Origin: Scatosoma sp045644545
GTDB lineage: Bacteria; Bacillota; Clostridia; Christensenellales; Borkfalkiaceae
Length of the DNA stretch: 64,000 nucleotides
Direction of reading: 5' to 3'
Assembly: GCA_045644545.1 (NCBI GenBank)
Contig: JAZRHC010000029.1
Location: 62,001 to 126,000, forward strand
The first letter of the stretch is position 1, and each line of letters starts with the position of its first letter. The position numbers and the translations under genes were made by a program. Positions 8,882-18,477 of the stretch are shown piece by piece. Under the pieces are notes generated by a model. It was not told where the DNA came from and did no database searches. It saw only the letters and a list, made by a program, of their open reading frames with translations.

Positions 8882-8928
8882 AAGGTTTTTATCTTCCTTG
8901 TAAAGTTTTTTGCTGATTTTTCCCATAT

Positions 8929-8957
8929 ATTATAATATAAAATCAAAAAATAATCAA
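8929..8957 (-). promoter_or_regulatory. Promoter of ychF
   Basis: On the - strand: -35 TTGATT (8957-8952), 17-bp spacer, -10 TATAAT (8934-8929). It lies about 50 bp upstream of the chosen ATG. Confidence 0.65.
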
Positions 8958-8964
8958 ATTAAAC

Positions 8965-8993
8965 TTGCCTAAAATCGAAAAATATGTTATTAT
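8965..8993 (+). promoter_or_regulatory. Promoter of argS
   Basis: -35 TTGCCT (8965-8970), 17-bp spacer, extended -10 TGTTATTAT (TATTAT at 8988-8993). Start of transcription is expected near 9000, leaving a leader of about 40 nt with no room for a T-box. Confidence 0.7.
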
Positions 8994-9038
8994 ATTTTCG
9001 AAAAAAATCAAACGAAAGGAATTTCAAAGGTAAACGGA

Positions 9039-10724
9039 ATGGATTATAAGAAATACGTCGCGGAAAAAATAACGATCGAAGGAGTCGGCACAGAGGAGAT
9101 CGCGGAGCTGATCGCGCTCCCGCCCAACACGGAAATGGGGGATTACGCCCTTCCCTGCTTTAAATTTGCAAAGCTTCTTCGCAAAAGCCCCGTAACGATC
9201 GCGGAGGACATTAAAAACGCGTTCGTCACCGACGAGGTGATCGGGGAAGTTTCCGCCGTAAACGGCTACGTAAACTTTAAGATCAATAAAAGCGATTTCG
9301 TCGCATCCACGCTCAAACGCATTTTGTCGGAAAAGGGAGCGTACGGCTCGTCGCGCGAGGGCGAAGGGAAAACGATTTGTATCGACTATTCGTCTATCAA
9401 TATCGCGAAGCCCTTTCATATCGGGCATTTATCCACGACGGTGCTCGGCGGCGCGCTGTACCGCATTTTGAGCTTTTTAGGCTATAAAACGGTGGGTATC
9501 AACCATTTGGGCGACTACGGTACGCAATTTGGAAAACTTATATCCGCCTATAAGCGTTGGGGGGTAAAGGACGAGATCGAAAAGGGTGGTATCCGCGCTT
9601 TAAACGAGCTTTACGTGCGTTTCCACCAAGAAGCGGAGGAACACCCCGAATACGACGACGAAGCCCGCGCGTATTTCAAAAAGATCGAGCAGGGCGACGA
9701 GGAATGTCAGGCTCTTTTCAAATGGTTTAAGGAATTGACGTTAAAAGACGTGCAAAAGATCTACGACCTTTTGGATATCCGTTTCGATTCCTACGCGGGC
9801 GAAAGCTTTTTCTCGGATAAAATGCAACCCATCGTGGACGAGCTGAAAGAAAAAGGCTTGCTTCAAGAAAGCCGCGGCGCGCAGGTCGTAGACCTCGAAG
9901 AATACTCAATGACGCCTTGTATGATTTTAAAATCGGACGGCTCGTCGCTGTACGCAACCCGCGATATGGCGGCTGCGACCTATCGTAAAAAAGAATACGA
10001 TTTTTATAAATGCCTCTACGTAGTGGCGTATCAACAAAATCTGCATTTCAAGCAGTTCTTTAAAGTGCTTGAACTGATGGGTAAGGACTGGGCGAAAGAC
10101 CTCGTTCACGTGGCGTACGGTATGGTTTCTTTGGAAGAAGGCACGATGTCCACGAGAAAGGGCAACGTCGTGTTTTTGGAAGACGTGATCAATAAGTGTA
10201 TCGAAAAGGCTTATACGATTATCGACGAAAAGAATCCCGATTTGGAAAACAAAGAGGACGTCGCGAAAAAAGTCGGCGTCGGCGCGGTCATTTTCGGCGC
10301 GCTGTATAATAGCAAGATCAAGGATATCGTATTCTCGTATGATAAAGTGCTCACCTTTGACGGGGAAACGAGCGTATACGTGCAGTATACCTGCGCGCGC
10401 GCAAATTCCGTTTTAATGAAGGGCGGCGCGCCCGAAACCTTCGAAATTCCCGAATTGACGGCTTCGGAGATCGAGCTTACCAAAGCGCTTGCTTGCTTCC
10501 CCGAAACGGTAAAAGACGCGGCGGAAAAATACGAGCCTTCGTATATCGCTCGTTTTGCCGTGGACGTAGCGCAAAAGTTCAATAAATTCTATATCGATTG
10601 CAAAATTCTTTCCGTCGAGGACGAAAAGACGAAAAACTTCCGTCTTGCGCTCACGAACGCGACTTGTCAGACCCTTAAAAACGCGTTTGGACTGCTCGGA
10701 ATCGGAATTCCCGAAAAAATGTAA
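9039..10724 (+). CDS. argS: Arginyl-tRNA synthetase
   Basis: A 561-residue class I aminoacyl-tRNA synthetase that charges tRNA-Arg. The N-terminal Add-1 domain precedes the signature IAKPFHIGH (HIGH at residues 127-130). HLGDYGTQFGKL follows, and the KMSKS-equivalent reads MSTRKGN near residue 370, as in ArgS. The C-terminal DALR anticodon-binding domain runs to the end. It has its own promoter and terminator and is monocistronic. Confidence 0.97.
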   Translation: MDYKKYVAEKITIEGVGTEEIAELIALPPNTEMGDYALPCFKFAKLLRKSPVTIAEDIKNAFVTDEVIGEVSAVNGYVNFKINKSDFVASTLKRILSEKGAYGSSREGEGKTICIDYSSINIAKPFHIGHLSTTVLGGALYRILSFLGYKTVGINHLGDYGTQFGKLISAYKRWGVKDEIEKGGIRALNELYVRFHQEAEEHPEYDDEARAYFKKIEQGDEECQALFKWFKELTLKDVQKIYDLLDIRFDSYAGESFFSDKMQPIVDELKEKGLLQESRGAQVVDLEEYSMTPCMILKSDGSSLYATRDMAAATYRKKEYDFYKCLYVVAYQQNLHFKQFFKVLELMGKDWAKDLVHVAYGMVSLEEGTMSTRKGNVVFLEDVINKCIEKAYTIIDEKNPDLENKEDVAKKVGVGAVIFGALYNSKIKDIVFSYDKVLTFDGETSVYVQYTCARANSVLMKGGAPETFEIPELTASEIELTKALACFPETVKDAAEKYEPSYIARFAVDVAQKFNKFYIDCKILSVEDEKTKNFRLALTNATCQTLKNAFGLLGIGIPEKM

Positions 10725-10731
10725 AATTTTT

Positions 10732-10763
10732 CCGCTCCTACCTCAAAAGGGGCGGGTTTTTTT
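10732..10763 (+). terminator. Terminator of argS
   Basis: CCGCTCC (10732-10738) pairs with GGGGCGG (10749-10755, one G-T wobble) and is followed by a run of seven T. Confidence 0.75.
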
Positions 10764-10799
10764 GCAAAAAAATATTTTGGGAAATTTTTCTTCAAACAG

Positions 10800-10828
10800 T
10801 TTCTTTTTTTCTCCGAATATGTTATTAT
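10800..10828 (+). promoter_or_regulatory. Promoter of the HelD-like gene
   Basis: Extended -10 TGTTATTAT (TATTAT at 10823-10828). The -35 position 17 bp upstream is poor (TTTCTT), so the extended -10 probably carries recognition. Confidence 0.5.
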
Positions 10829-10853
10829 AAAAGATATATTGAGGAGAACGGCT

Positions 10854-13265
10854 ATGGAAGGCAAAATGAGTTTTAGCGACCTTTTAAAGCTCGTCGACCC
10901 GAAAAAGGCGGGAGATAAAGAATGGTTTCTCTCCCTTCTCGACGATGAAAAACAAAAAGAATACGAGGATGAACGAATACGGGCGGTAATGCAAATGCTG
11001 CGTATTTTGCGTATTCGTCCGATAAAAAATAAGATCAAAGCCACGGAAGCCGAGATTGCCCGAATCGAATCGGGCGAGCGTTCGGCAGAAGATTATCGCG
11101 CGGTGAAAAATTTGCTTGCGGAAATCCAAGCGTATAAAGAAAAAATGAACGCGTTTAAGCCCTTTTTCGACGAGCCGTATTTCGCGCGAATGGACCTCGT
11201 CGATCAAATAGAAGGTTATAACAGCTATTATATCGGCAAAAAAGGGGACGTGAAGCTGGAAATCGTGGACTGGCGCGCGCCGATTTCAAGGCGGTATTAT
11301 CAAAAAAGCTGCGCTAATTTTAAAATCAACGAATACGAATACAAAACGATCTTGCGCCGTGCGATCCGCGCGGAAAGCGGAAAGGTTTTGGATTTTAAAA
11401 ACGAATACCTTTCGTTGAAAGATTATCTTTCCGAAGAAGAGATCGGGGGAAAAGATCAGGAAAATATCCTCGATCCCTTTCTTCGCGAAATCATTAAAGA
11501 CCGCAAAGAAGAATCCGCCGTCAAGGATATTATCCGAACGATACAGGAAAAGCAATACGAAATTATAATGCTACCCGAAAACGCAAATTTCGTTTTGCAA
11601 GGCTGTGCGGGAAGCGGCAAAACGATGGTGATGCTGCATCGGCTCAGTTATTTGATGTATAATAACGAGGAAATCAAGCCTCGCGACGTGCTCGTGATCA
11701 CGCCGAGCGATTCGTTTAACGCGTTTATCGACGAGCTTTCCGCGATTTTGGAGCTGGAAAGGGTAAAAACCTCTACGGCGTACGATTATTTTCTGCGAGT
11801 CCTTCAAAACGAAAAGATTGACTTGACCGATAAGATCGACCCTGCGCAAAAAGAGGACGAGCGGTATTTGCACTACGTTTATTCGGAAAAATTCGTCGAA
11901 GATATCCGAAGGTTTCTCGATAGAACGTACGATAGCTTATACGGGCTTTTCACGGGCGAGGAGTGCAGAGATTTTATCGCGCGCATTATAGAGGATTGCA
12001 AACGGCAGATTCTTGCCTACGAAGGGATTAAAAACGCCTCTATGCGCGTGCGCCGCGCCGTTTTGGGGGAGATCAAGGAACGCAAAGAAGGGGGCTTATA
12101 TTATACGAAGCCTTTCCGAGAGCTTATGAACGGTATTCTCGATATCGACGACTTTTTCGACGGCACGCTTAAAAGCGAAAACGCGAAAATTCCCGATTAT
12201 TTTTATCGTCAGCTTCTTTCCTTTTATAAAAGCGCAAGCTTCGTCGCACGGTATACGGAGCGTATCGTGAAAGAATCGTTGGATTGCTTGGATTCCCTTT
12301 TCGTTGAGGTGGAAAAAGAGCTTTCCGATTTGAAACGCTTTCACCGCAAAATCGGAGAAACGGAAGTGTATATGTACGCCGACAGGATCGCCCGCCGAAC
12401 GGAGCTTTTAGAAGAGATTAAACGCGTCAGGGAAAAAACGGCTTCGATCGGGGAAAGCAACACGGCGTTTTTCGAATTTTACGGCTATTTGCGTGGAGAA
12501 AAGAATTTTTCCGCGATCGGCGGAGGCGAAAATTTCGTCGATATCATTCGCTATTTTTATAAGCAAACGGTCAAGAAATACAAGCTGAAATACGGAATGA
12601 ACGGAAAAAAAATGTACCGTTCCGACGCCTACGCGCTCACCCTTTTATGCGCGCTGACGGGTAGACGGCTTGCGCCGACCTATTCGCACCTTTTTATCGA
12701 CGAAGGGCAGGATATTTCGCCGAGCGAATACGCGCTGTTGCGCGCGATCAACAAAAAGGGGGCGTTCAACGTGTTCGGGGATACCGAGCAAAATATCACC
12801 TCTTTTCGCGGCGTAAAGGATTGGAATAAATGTTTTCCCGATTTTTCGGCGTATACGCTCAATCAAAACTATCGCAACACCAACCAGATCGTGGAATTCG
12901 TTTCGGATACGCTAAGCGTGGATATGTTCCCGATCGGCTTCGACGGCGAAGAGGTAAAAAGGATCTCCCCGCGCGAGCTCAACGCCTTTTTCAAAGAGAA
13001 AAAGGGATTAAAAGCGATTATTTGCTCGGAGTTCGTGAAGGAGCAATATAAACGCAAGGCGTATAACGATCTTGCCGAAAAAAAGCGGGTTTCCGCGAAA
13101 AAGATCAATTTAATGACCGTGTACGAAAGCAAAGGCTTGGAATTTACCTCCGTGGCGGTCGTACCCGACGGAATGACCCCGAACGAGAAGTATATCGCCT
13201 ATACGCGCGCGCTTAAAGAGCTTGCGGTCGTAGAGCCGAAACCCAAACGGACGGATAAAAAGTAG
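10854..13265 (+). CDS. helD: HelD-like superfamily 1 helicase/ATPase
   Basis: 803 residues. UvrD/Rep-like ATPase of the HelD family, which in Firmicutes binds RNA polymerase and helps release stalled complexes. Visible are a long charged N-terminal region, the HelD-type IVDWRAPISRRYY block, Walker A GCAGSGKTMVM near residue 250, FIDEGQDISPSE (Walker B) near 616, FGDTEQNITSFRG (motif III) and LMTVYESKGLEF with YIAYTRA (motifs V-VI). The start is the ATG at 10854, 7 nt after GAGGAG; the in-frame TTG at 10839 lies ahead of that site. A UvrD-type DNA repair role is less likely because of the WRAP block and N-terminal arm. Confidence 0.85.
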   Translation: MEGKMSFSDLLKLVDPKKAGDKEWFLSLLDDEKQKEYEDERIRAVMQMLRILRIRPIKNKIKATEAEIARIESGERSAEDYRAVKNLLAEIQAYKEKMNAFKPFFDEPYFARMDLVDQIEGYNSYYIGKKGDVKLEIVDWRAPISRRYYQKSCANFKINEYEYKTILRRAIRAESGKVLDFKNEYLSLKDYLSEEEIGGKDQENILDPFLREIIKDRKEESAVKDIIRTIQEKQYEIIMLPENANFVLQGCAGSGKTMVMLHRLSYLMYNNEEIKPRDVLVITPSDSFNAFIDELSAILELERVKTSTAYDYFLRVLQNEKIDLTDKIDPAQKEDERYLHYVYSEKFVEDIRRFLDRTYDSLYGLFTGEECRDFIARIIEDCKRQILAYEGIKNASMRVRRAVLGEIKERKEGGLYYTKPFRELMNGILDIDDFFDGTLKSENAKIPDYFYRQLLSFYKSASFVARYTERIVKESLDCLDSLFVEVEKELSDLKRFHRKIGETEVYMYADRIARRTELLEEIKRVREKTASIGESNTAFFEFYGYLRGEKNFSAIGGGENFVDIIRYFYKQTVKKYKLKYGMNGKKMYRSDAYALTLLCALTGRRLAPTYSHLFIDEGQDISPSEYALLRAINKKGAFNVFGDTEQNITSFRGVKDWNKCFPDFSAYTLNQNYRNTNQIVEFVSDTLSVDMFPIGFDGEEVKRISPRELNAFFKEKKGLKAIICSEFVKEQYKRKAYNDLAEKKRVSAKKINLMTVYESKGLEFTSVAVVPDGMTPNEKYIAYTRALKELAVVEPKPKRTDKK

Positions 13266-13327
13266 GCTTTTTGTGGATAACTTACAAGAAAAATTCCTTT
13301 TTTTGTAAAAAAGCTTTCGTCAAATAT

Positions 13328-13356
13328 TTGAAAAAAAAGTAAAAAAGTGCTATAAT
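13328..13356 (+). promoter_or_regulatory. Promoter of parE-parC
   Basis: -35 TTGAAA (13328-13333), 17-bp spacer, extended -10 TGCTATAAT (TATAAT 13351-13356). This is a near-consensus housekeeping promoter 50 bp before the start codon. Confidence 0.8.
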
Positions 13357-13408
13357 AAAATATAATGGGCGTTATTTTAACGCGTAATATAAAAAATCAG
13401 AGGAAAAA

Positions 13409-15595
13409 ATGGCAACGGAAAACAAAAAAAACACCCCCGCCGCTACTTACAGCGCAAAAAATCTCGAAGTTCTCGAAGGGCTTGACGCCGTCCGTATGCG
13501 CCCCGGTATGTATATCGGCTCGACGGGCGTAAAAGGCTTGCATCACATACTTTGGGAGATCGTAGACAACGCCGTGGACGAAGCGGCGAACGGTTTCGCA
13601 ACGAAGATCACGGTAACCCTTTATAAAGACGGAAGCGCTTCCGTGGAGGATAACGGGCGAGGAATCCCTACCGATATACACCCGAAGGAAAAGAAATCGG
13701 GCGTCGAGCTCGTGTTCACGAAATTGCACGCAGGCGGAAAATTCGGGCAGGGAAACTACGAATATTCGGGCGGTCTGCACGGGGTCGGCGCGTCGGTCAC
13801 CAACGCGCTTTCCGAATGGCTGACGGTAGAGGTGTATAGAAAGCACGTCTATAAAATGAGTTTTCATTCCGTTTATAATAAAAACAAAAAGAAATTCGAT
13901 TCGGGAAAGCCCGACGGACCGCTCGTGGATACGGGCGTAAGCACCCGCAGAACGGGCTCGTTGATTCGTTTTAAACCCGATCCGAACGTGTTTTCGGAAG
14001 TGGATTTTGATTTGGAAACGGTGGAAGAGCGTTTGAACGAGATCGCGTATTTGAATCGCGGAATCGAAATTACCTTGATCGACGAACGCCTTTCGATGGC
14101 GGAAGCCAAGCGCCGCCGTACTCTTTTCGACGGCGAAACGAGCGCGGAAGAAGGAGAAAACGCGGAAAACGGGGAAGAAATCGAGGGCGTTGAAGAGATC
14201 GAAGAAGTTGAGGAAACTTTTTCCGCGCCGCAACAGAGCTTGTTTGCCGAAGTGGACGAGCTTGCGCTCGAAAGCGAGCCGTATAGAGTCGCGTTCAAAT
14301 ACGACGGCGGTATTTCCGATTTCGTGAAAAACTTAAACGAAGGCAAGAAAAAGCTGTATTCTAACCCCATTTATTATAAAGTGGTGAAAAACGATATCCT
14401 CGTTGAGTTTGCCATTCAGCATACGGGGGATTATACCGAAAGCATTTTCTCGTTCGTCAACAATATTCCCACGCCCGAGGGCGGCTATCACGAAATCGGT
14501 TTTAAATCGGGCTTAGCGAGGGCGCTCAACGACCACGCGCGAAGCAACGGACTTTTAAAGGACAAAGAGCCGAATTTTCAAGGCGACGACTTCCGCGAAG
14601 GATTGACGGCGGTGCTTTCGATAAAAATGAAGGAAGTGCAGTTTGAAGGGCAAACGAAAACCAAGCTCGGCAACACGGAAGCCCGCCCTGCGGTGGAATC
14701 GGCTGTGATCGAAGGCTTTAACGCGCTTTCGAATATCCGCGGCTATAAAAAGATGATCGAGGAGATCGTCAAAAAAGCGCAAGGCGCGGCAAAGGTTCGT
14801 ATGGCGGCGAAGCAGGCGAAGGAAAACGCCCGCGCCAAAAACAGTATCGAGGGCTTAACGCTGATCGGCAAGCTCGCGGCTTGTTCGGGCAGAAAGCCTG
14901 AATTCAACGAAATGTTTATCGTGGAAGGGGATTCGGCTGGCGGCACGGCGAAACAAGCGAGAATTCGTCAATTTCAGTCCATTTTGCCCCTGCGCGGAAA
15001 ACCGCTCAACGTCGAGAAAAAGCGTTTGAATCAAATCCTTGAAAACGAAGAAATCCGAACGATGATCAGCGCGATCGGCGCGGGAATCGACCCCGATTTC
15101 AAGCTGGATAAAATCAATTATCATAAGGTTATCATTCTTTCGGACGCCGATCAGGACGGTATGCATATCCGCTGTATTTTGCTTACCTTCTTCTTCCGTT
15201 ATATGCGCCCGCTCGTCAACGCAGGGCACGTGTATATCGGTATGCCCCCTCTTTATAAAGTATATAAAGGGGATAAAGTAGAATACGCCTACGACGATAA
15301 GGAGCTTAACGAAAAGATCGAAAAGATCGGAAAAGGCTATCAGCTTCAACGCTATAAAGGTCTTGGCGAAATGAGCGCGGATCAGCTTTGGGAAACGACT
15401 ATGAATCCCGCGACGAGAAACCTCATTCAAGTAACCGTCGAGGACGCGGCGAAAGCGGAACGAATGATCACCACGCTGATGGGCGATAAGGTCGAAGGCA
15501 GAAAAGAATTTTTGGCGAAGTACGCAAACTTCAACAAAAAAGACCTGTTTATGGAAAAAATAGAGAAAAAGGAGAAGGACAATGGCGAAAAGTAA
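13409..15595 (+). CDS. parE: Topoisomerase IV subunit B (ParE/GyrB family) with acidic insert
   Basis: 728 residues, longer than the usual 630-650. ATPase subunit of a type IIA topoisomerase: GHKL motifs EIVDNAVDEA, EDNGRGIPTD and GGLHGVGAS, then the transducer, then the TOPRIM domain with EGDSAGG (near residue 506), PLRGKPLNVEK and the metal site DADQDGMHI. Residues about 243-291 are an extra stretch rich in Glu with EE and EEIE repeats, placed between the ATPase and transducer regions, immediately before YRVAFKYDGGI. The gene overlaps parC by 14 bp, a typical subunit pair. ParE rather than GyrB is chosen from the partner's C-terminal domain; the two are hard to separate by eye. Confidence 0.85.
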   Translation: MATENKKNTPAATYSAKNLEVLEGLDAVRMRPGMYIGSTGVKGLHHILWEIVDNAVDEAANGFATKITVTLYKDGSASVEDNGRGIPTDIHPKEKKSGVELVFTKLHAGGKFGQGNYEYSGGLHGVGASVTNALSEWLTVEVYRKHVYKMSFHSVYNKNKKKFDSGKPDGPLVDTGVSTRRTGSLIRFKPDPNVFSEVDFDLETVEERLNEIAYLNRGIEITLIDERLSMAEAKRRRTLFDGETSAEEGENAENGEEIEGVEEIEEVEETFSAPQQSLFAEVDELALESEPYRVAFKYDGGISDFVKNLNEGKKKLYSNPIYYKVVKNDILVEFAIQHTGDYTESIFSFVNNIPTPEGGYHEIGFKSGLARALNDHARSNGLLKDKEPNFQGDDFREGLTAVLSIKMKEVQFEGQTKTKLGNTEARPAVESAVIEGFNALSNIRGYKKMIEEIVKKAQGAAKVRMAAKQAKENARAKNSIEGLTLIGKLAACSGRKPEFNEMFIVEGDSAGGTAKQARIRQFQSILPLRGKPLNVEKKRLNQILENEEIRTMISAIGAGIDPDFKLDKINYHKVIILSDADQDGMHIRCILLTFFFRYMRPLVNAGHVYIGMPPLYKVYKGDKVEYAYDDKELNEKIEKIGKGYQLQRYKGLGEMSADQLWETTMNPATRNLIQVTVEDAAKAERMITTLMGDKVEGRKEFLAKYANFNKKDLFMEKIEKKEKDNGEK

Positions 15596-18056
15596 AAAAC
15601 AGCCCGCAACCCAAGTGGAGCAAACGGGTCAATTATACGTAGAACCGCTTGAAAAAGTTCTTCATTCCTCAATGCTCCCTTATGCGGAGTTCGTTATCCT
15701 CGACCGCGCTTTGCCCCGCGTAGAGGACGGTTTAAAGCCCGTTCAGCGCCGTATTTTATACACGATGAACGAAATGGGTTTAACCCCCGATAAGCCGCAT
15801 AAAAAGAGCGCGCGTATCGTCGGGGAATGTATGGGTAAATTCCACCCTCATGGCGATAGCTCCGTTTACGACGCGATGGTGCGTATGGCGCAGCAGTTCA
15901 ATATGGGCAAAACGCTCGTAAACGGGCACGGCAACTTCGGTTCGGTGGACGGCGACCCCGCCGCGGCTATGCGTTATACGGAAGCGCGGTTAGAGCCGCT
16001 CGCGCTCGAACTCCTTCGCGATATCGATAAAGAAACGGTGAGCTTTTCGCTGAACTTCGACGACAGCTTGAAAGAACCGGATATTCTCCCCGGTCGATTC
16101 CCCAACCTGCTCGTAAACGGCTCGTCGGGGATCGCGGTAGGGCTTGCGACGAATATCCCCACGCATAACTTGGAAGAAGTGATCAACGGCGTGGTGGCGT
16201 ATATCGACAATCCCGCCATCTCGCTCGAAGAAATGATGCAGTATATTCCTTGCCCCGATTTCCCTACGGGCGGCACGATTATTGCAAACGAGCTGATTCA
16301 AGCGTATAAAACGGGTCGCGGAAAGATTTCCATTCGCGCCAAGATCGTTACGGAAAAGACGGATAACGGCAAGACCAACTTGATTATCACGGAGCTTCCG
16401 TATCAAGTCAATAAGGCGCAGTTGCTTCGGAAAATCGCCGAGCTTCGCGAGGAAAAGAAAGAAGAACTCGCCGCGATCGACTACGTGGCGGACGAATCGG
16501 ATAGATCGGGTATGCGCGCCGTCATTCGCTTGAAAAAGGACGCGGATATCGATAGCCTTTTAAAATATCTTTATAAGTATACCGATTTGGAAGTGACGTT
16601 CGGTATCAATATGGTCGTAATTGCCGAGGGCAAGCCTCAACAGCTCGGCTTGATGGAAATTATCCGTCATTACGTAAAGTATCAGCAACAGATCGTGTTG
16701 AAGCGCACGCTGTTCGATCTCAATCAAGCGGAACAGAGATGCCATATTTTGGAAGGCTTGATCGTCGCGGTGCAGAATATCGACGAAGTGATCGCGATCA
16801 TTAAAAAATCCGAAGGAACTTCCGACGCGAGAACTAAGCTTATGGAACGCTTTTCGATCACCGAAGTGCAGGCGCAGGCAATCCTCGATTTGCGGCTTGC
16901 AAGGCTCACGAAGCTTGAAGTATTTAAGCTTGAAAACGAATTGAAAGAGCTTAAAAAACTCATTAAAAAGCTCACGGCGATTTCAAAAAGCGGGGATTTG
17001 CAGCTTGAAGTGGTCAAAGAGGAGATCACGGAGATCATGGAACGTTATCCCTCGCCCCGCCGCTCTAAGCTCGTATTCAACCGCGAGGAAGCGGACGGGC
17101 TCGTGGCGACGGCGACCGAGAAAAAGCCCGGCGAGCCTTGCACGCTCGTCTATACGGCGGACGATAAACTCAAAGTGTTGGCGGGCAAAGAAGCGTTCGC
17201 GCTCTTAAAGCCGCACGAAGGGAAGTTTAAGCCCCGCACGGTTGCGGTAAAGTGGTTGCAAACGGTCACCGATAAACGCATTTTTGCATTCACGAACTAC
17301 GGCAACTGCCACAAGCTGGATATCTACGCGCCCGAGCTTCAATGCAAGCTTACCGACGAGGGCGTATCGCTCAAAGCTCTTGCAAAAGAAGCGGAGGATG
17401 GCGAAAAGATCGTCGCGCTGTTCGAGGTCGGCGAGCGTATGCCGTACGGTCAGCTTTTGTTCTATACCAAAACGGGTATGGTCAAAAAGACGGACTGGGC
17501 GGAATACGAACAAAGAAAAGAATCGTTCGTGGCGGTCAAGCTCAACGAGGCGGACGAGGTGATCGGCGTCGAAGAAGACGCGGGCGAAGAAACGACGGTG
17601 ATTTTCGTGACGGAAAACGGCGTTTGTCTAAACGCCAAGAAGGACGATATCCCCACCCAAGGCAGGATCGCCGCGGGCGTACACGGTATTTCTTTGCGCG
17701 AAGGCGACGGCGTGCTTTACGCCGCGCAAATCAACGGCGAAGGCGAAATAATCGTCGCGACCGACGAAGGTAAGTTCAAAAAGGTGATTTCCTCTTTGAT
17801 CGATTCGATGGGAAGAAACAGAAAAGGCTCAATGATCGTAGGGCTTAAAGAAGGGGCGAAAGTCCTTCAAGCCAGCGCGGTCACCGTGCCGTATTATCTT
17901 GCCGTAGAGCTTAAAAACGGCTCGGTCGTTGAGCTTTCGAGCGAGGATATTTTCATTACGATCGCAAGCGGAAAGGCGAAAAAAGTCAAGGGAATCGACG
18001 AGGATTCCGTCAAAGCCGTTTATCCGATGCCTTATAGAGAGGTTGTGGACGATTAA
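15582..18056 (+). CDS. parC: Topoisomerase IV subunit A (ParC/GyrA family)
   Basis: 824-residue DNA-cleaving subunit that with ParE decatenates or relaxes DNA. The winged-helix CAP domain contains LPRVEDGLKPVQRRIL and HPHGDSSVYD (88-97); S93 and D97 stand at positions of quinolone-resistance mutations and carry the sensitive-type residues. The catalytic tyrosine is Y132 in AAMRYTEARL. The C-terminal beta-pinwheel has no intact GyrA box (QRRGGKG); the nearest match is TQGRIAAGVHGI. Loss of that motif favours topoisomerase IV over gyrase. Its ribosome site GGAG lies within the end of parE. Confidence 0.85.
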   Translation: MAKSKKQPATQVEQTGQLYVEPLEKVLHSSMLPYAEFVILDRALPRVEDGLKPVQRRILYTMNEMGLTPDKPHKKSARIVGECMGKFHPHGDSSVYDAMVRMAQQFNMGKTLVNGHGNFGSVDGDPAAAMRYTEARLEPLALELLRDIDKETVSFSLNFDDSLKEPDILPGRFPNLLVNGSSGIAVGLATNIPTHNLEEVINGVVAYIDNPAISLEEMMQYIPCPDFPTGGTIIANELIQAYKTGRGKISIRAKIVTEKTDNGKTNLIITELPYQVNKAQLLRKIAELREEKKEELAAIDYVADESDRSGMRAVIRLKKDADIDSLLKYLYKYTDLEVTFGINMVVIAEGKPQQLGLMEIIRHYVKYQQQIVLKRTLFDLNQAEQRCHILEGLIVAVQNIDEVIAIIKKSEGTSDARTKLMERFSITEVQAQAILDLRLARLTKLEVFKLENELKELKKLIKKLTAISKSGDLQLEVVKEEITEIMERYPSPRRSKLVFNREEADGLVATATEKKPGEPCTLVYTADDKLKVLAGKEAFALLKPHEGKFKPRTVAVKWLQTVTDKRIFAFTNYGNCHKLDIYAPELQCKLTDEGVSLKALAKEAEDGEKIVALFEVGERMPYGQLLFYTKTGMVKKTDWAEYEQRKESFVAVKLNEADEVIGVEEDAGEETTVIFVTENGVCLNAKKDDIPTQGRIAAGVHGISLREGDGVLYAAQINGEGEIIVATDEGKFKKVISSLIDSMGRNRKGSMIVGLKEGAKVLQASAVTVPYYLAVELKNGSVVELSSEDIFITIASGKAKKVKGIDEDSVKAVYPMPYREVVDD

Positions 18057-18060
18057 AGTT

Positions 18061-18087
18061 ATAATTCCGTAAAATCCGACATAGTAT
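18061..18087 (+). promoter_or_regulatory. Possible sigma-E-type promoter of spoIIID
   Basis: ATAATT (18061-18066) and CATAGTAT (18080-18087), 13 bp apart, resemble the mother-cell sigma-E pattern (ATA-type -35, CATACANT -10) with two mismatches in the -10. SpoIIID is sigma-E dependent in Bacillus. The match is loose. Confidence 0.3.
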
Positions 18088-18119
18088 ATTCCGTAACGAA
18101 AAATGCGGAGGTCGGGATT

Positions 18120-18389
18120 TTGTGGGAATATATTGAAGAAAGAACGAAAAGATGCGCGGAGTATATCGTTGCGACGGGCTGTACCGTGCGTGCGTGTTCC
18201 GCGCATTTCGGCGTCAGTAAATCGACGGTACATAAAGACGTGACCGAGCGCCTTCGGTTTGTGGATAACGAACTGTTTGAAAAGGTGCGGGGGATATTGA
18301 ATTTCAATTTAAGCGAACGGCATATTCGCGGCGGGATCGCCACGCGGGATAAATATAAAGGTCGGCAAAATCGTAAAGCCGAAGAATAA
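18120..18389 (+). CDS. spoIIID: Sporulation transcription factor SpoIIID
   Basis: 89-residue mother-cell DNA-binding regulator of sporulation. The helix-turn-helix (about residues 26-46) holds the nearly invariant GVSKSTVHKDVTERL, and the C-terminal basic patch reads RHIRGGIATRDKYKG, both diagnostic for SpoIIID. The start is TTG at 18120, supported by GGAGGT 7 nt upstream. The first residues WEYIEERTKRCAEYI match the family N-terminus. In Bacillus it activates or represses sigma-E genes and helps switch to sigma-K. It is good evidence that the organism forms endospores. Confidence 0.93.
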   Translation: MWEYIEERTKRCAEYIVATGCTVRACSAHFGVSKSTVHKDVTERLRFVDNELFEKVRGILNFNLSERHIRGGIATRDKYKGRQNRKAEE

Positions 18390-18415
18390 TTTTAAGAAAA
18401 GCTACCGCTGAACGG

Positions 18416-18444
18416 TTGAAATTTTTTCGTAAATATGCTACTAT
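18416..18444 (+). promoter_or_regulatory. Promoter of tyrA
   Basis: -35 TTGAAA (18416-18421), 17-bp spacer, extended -10 TGCTACTAT (TACTAT 18439-18444). Confidence 0.7.
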
Positions 18445-18477
18445 TTTGATAAACCCAAGAAATACGGAGAAGATAAG

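Noticed and set aside
13409..18056. DNA gyrase (gyrB-gyrA) instead of topoisomerase IV
   Set aside because: No intact GyrA box in the A subunit and no dnaA/recF context; still kept as an alternative with lower probability.
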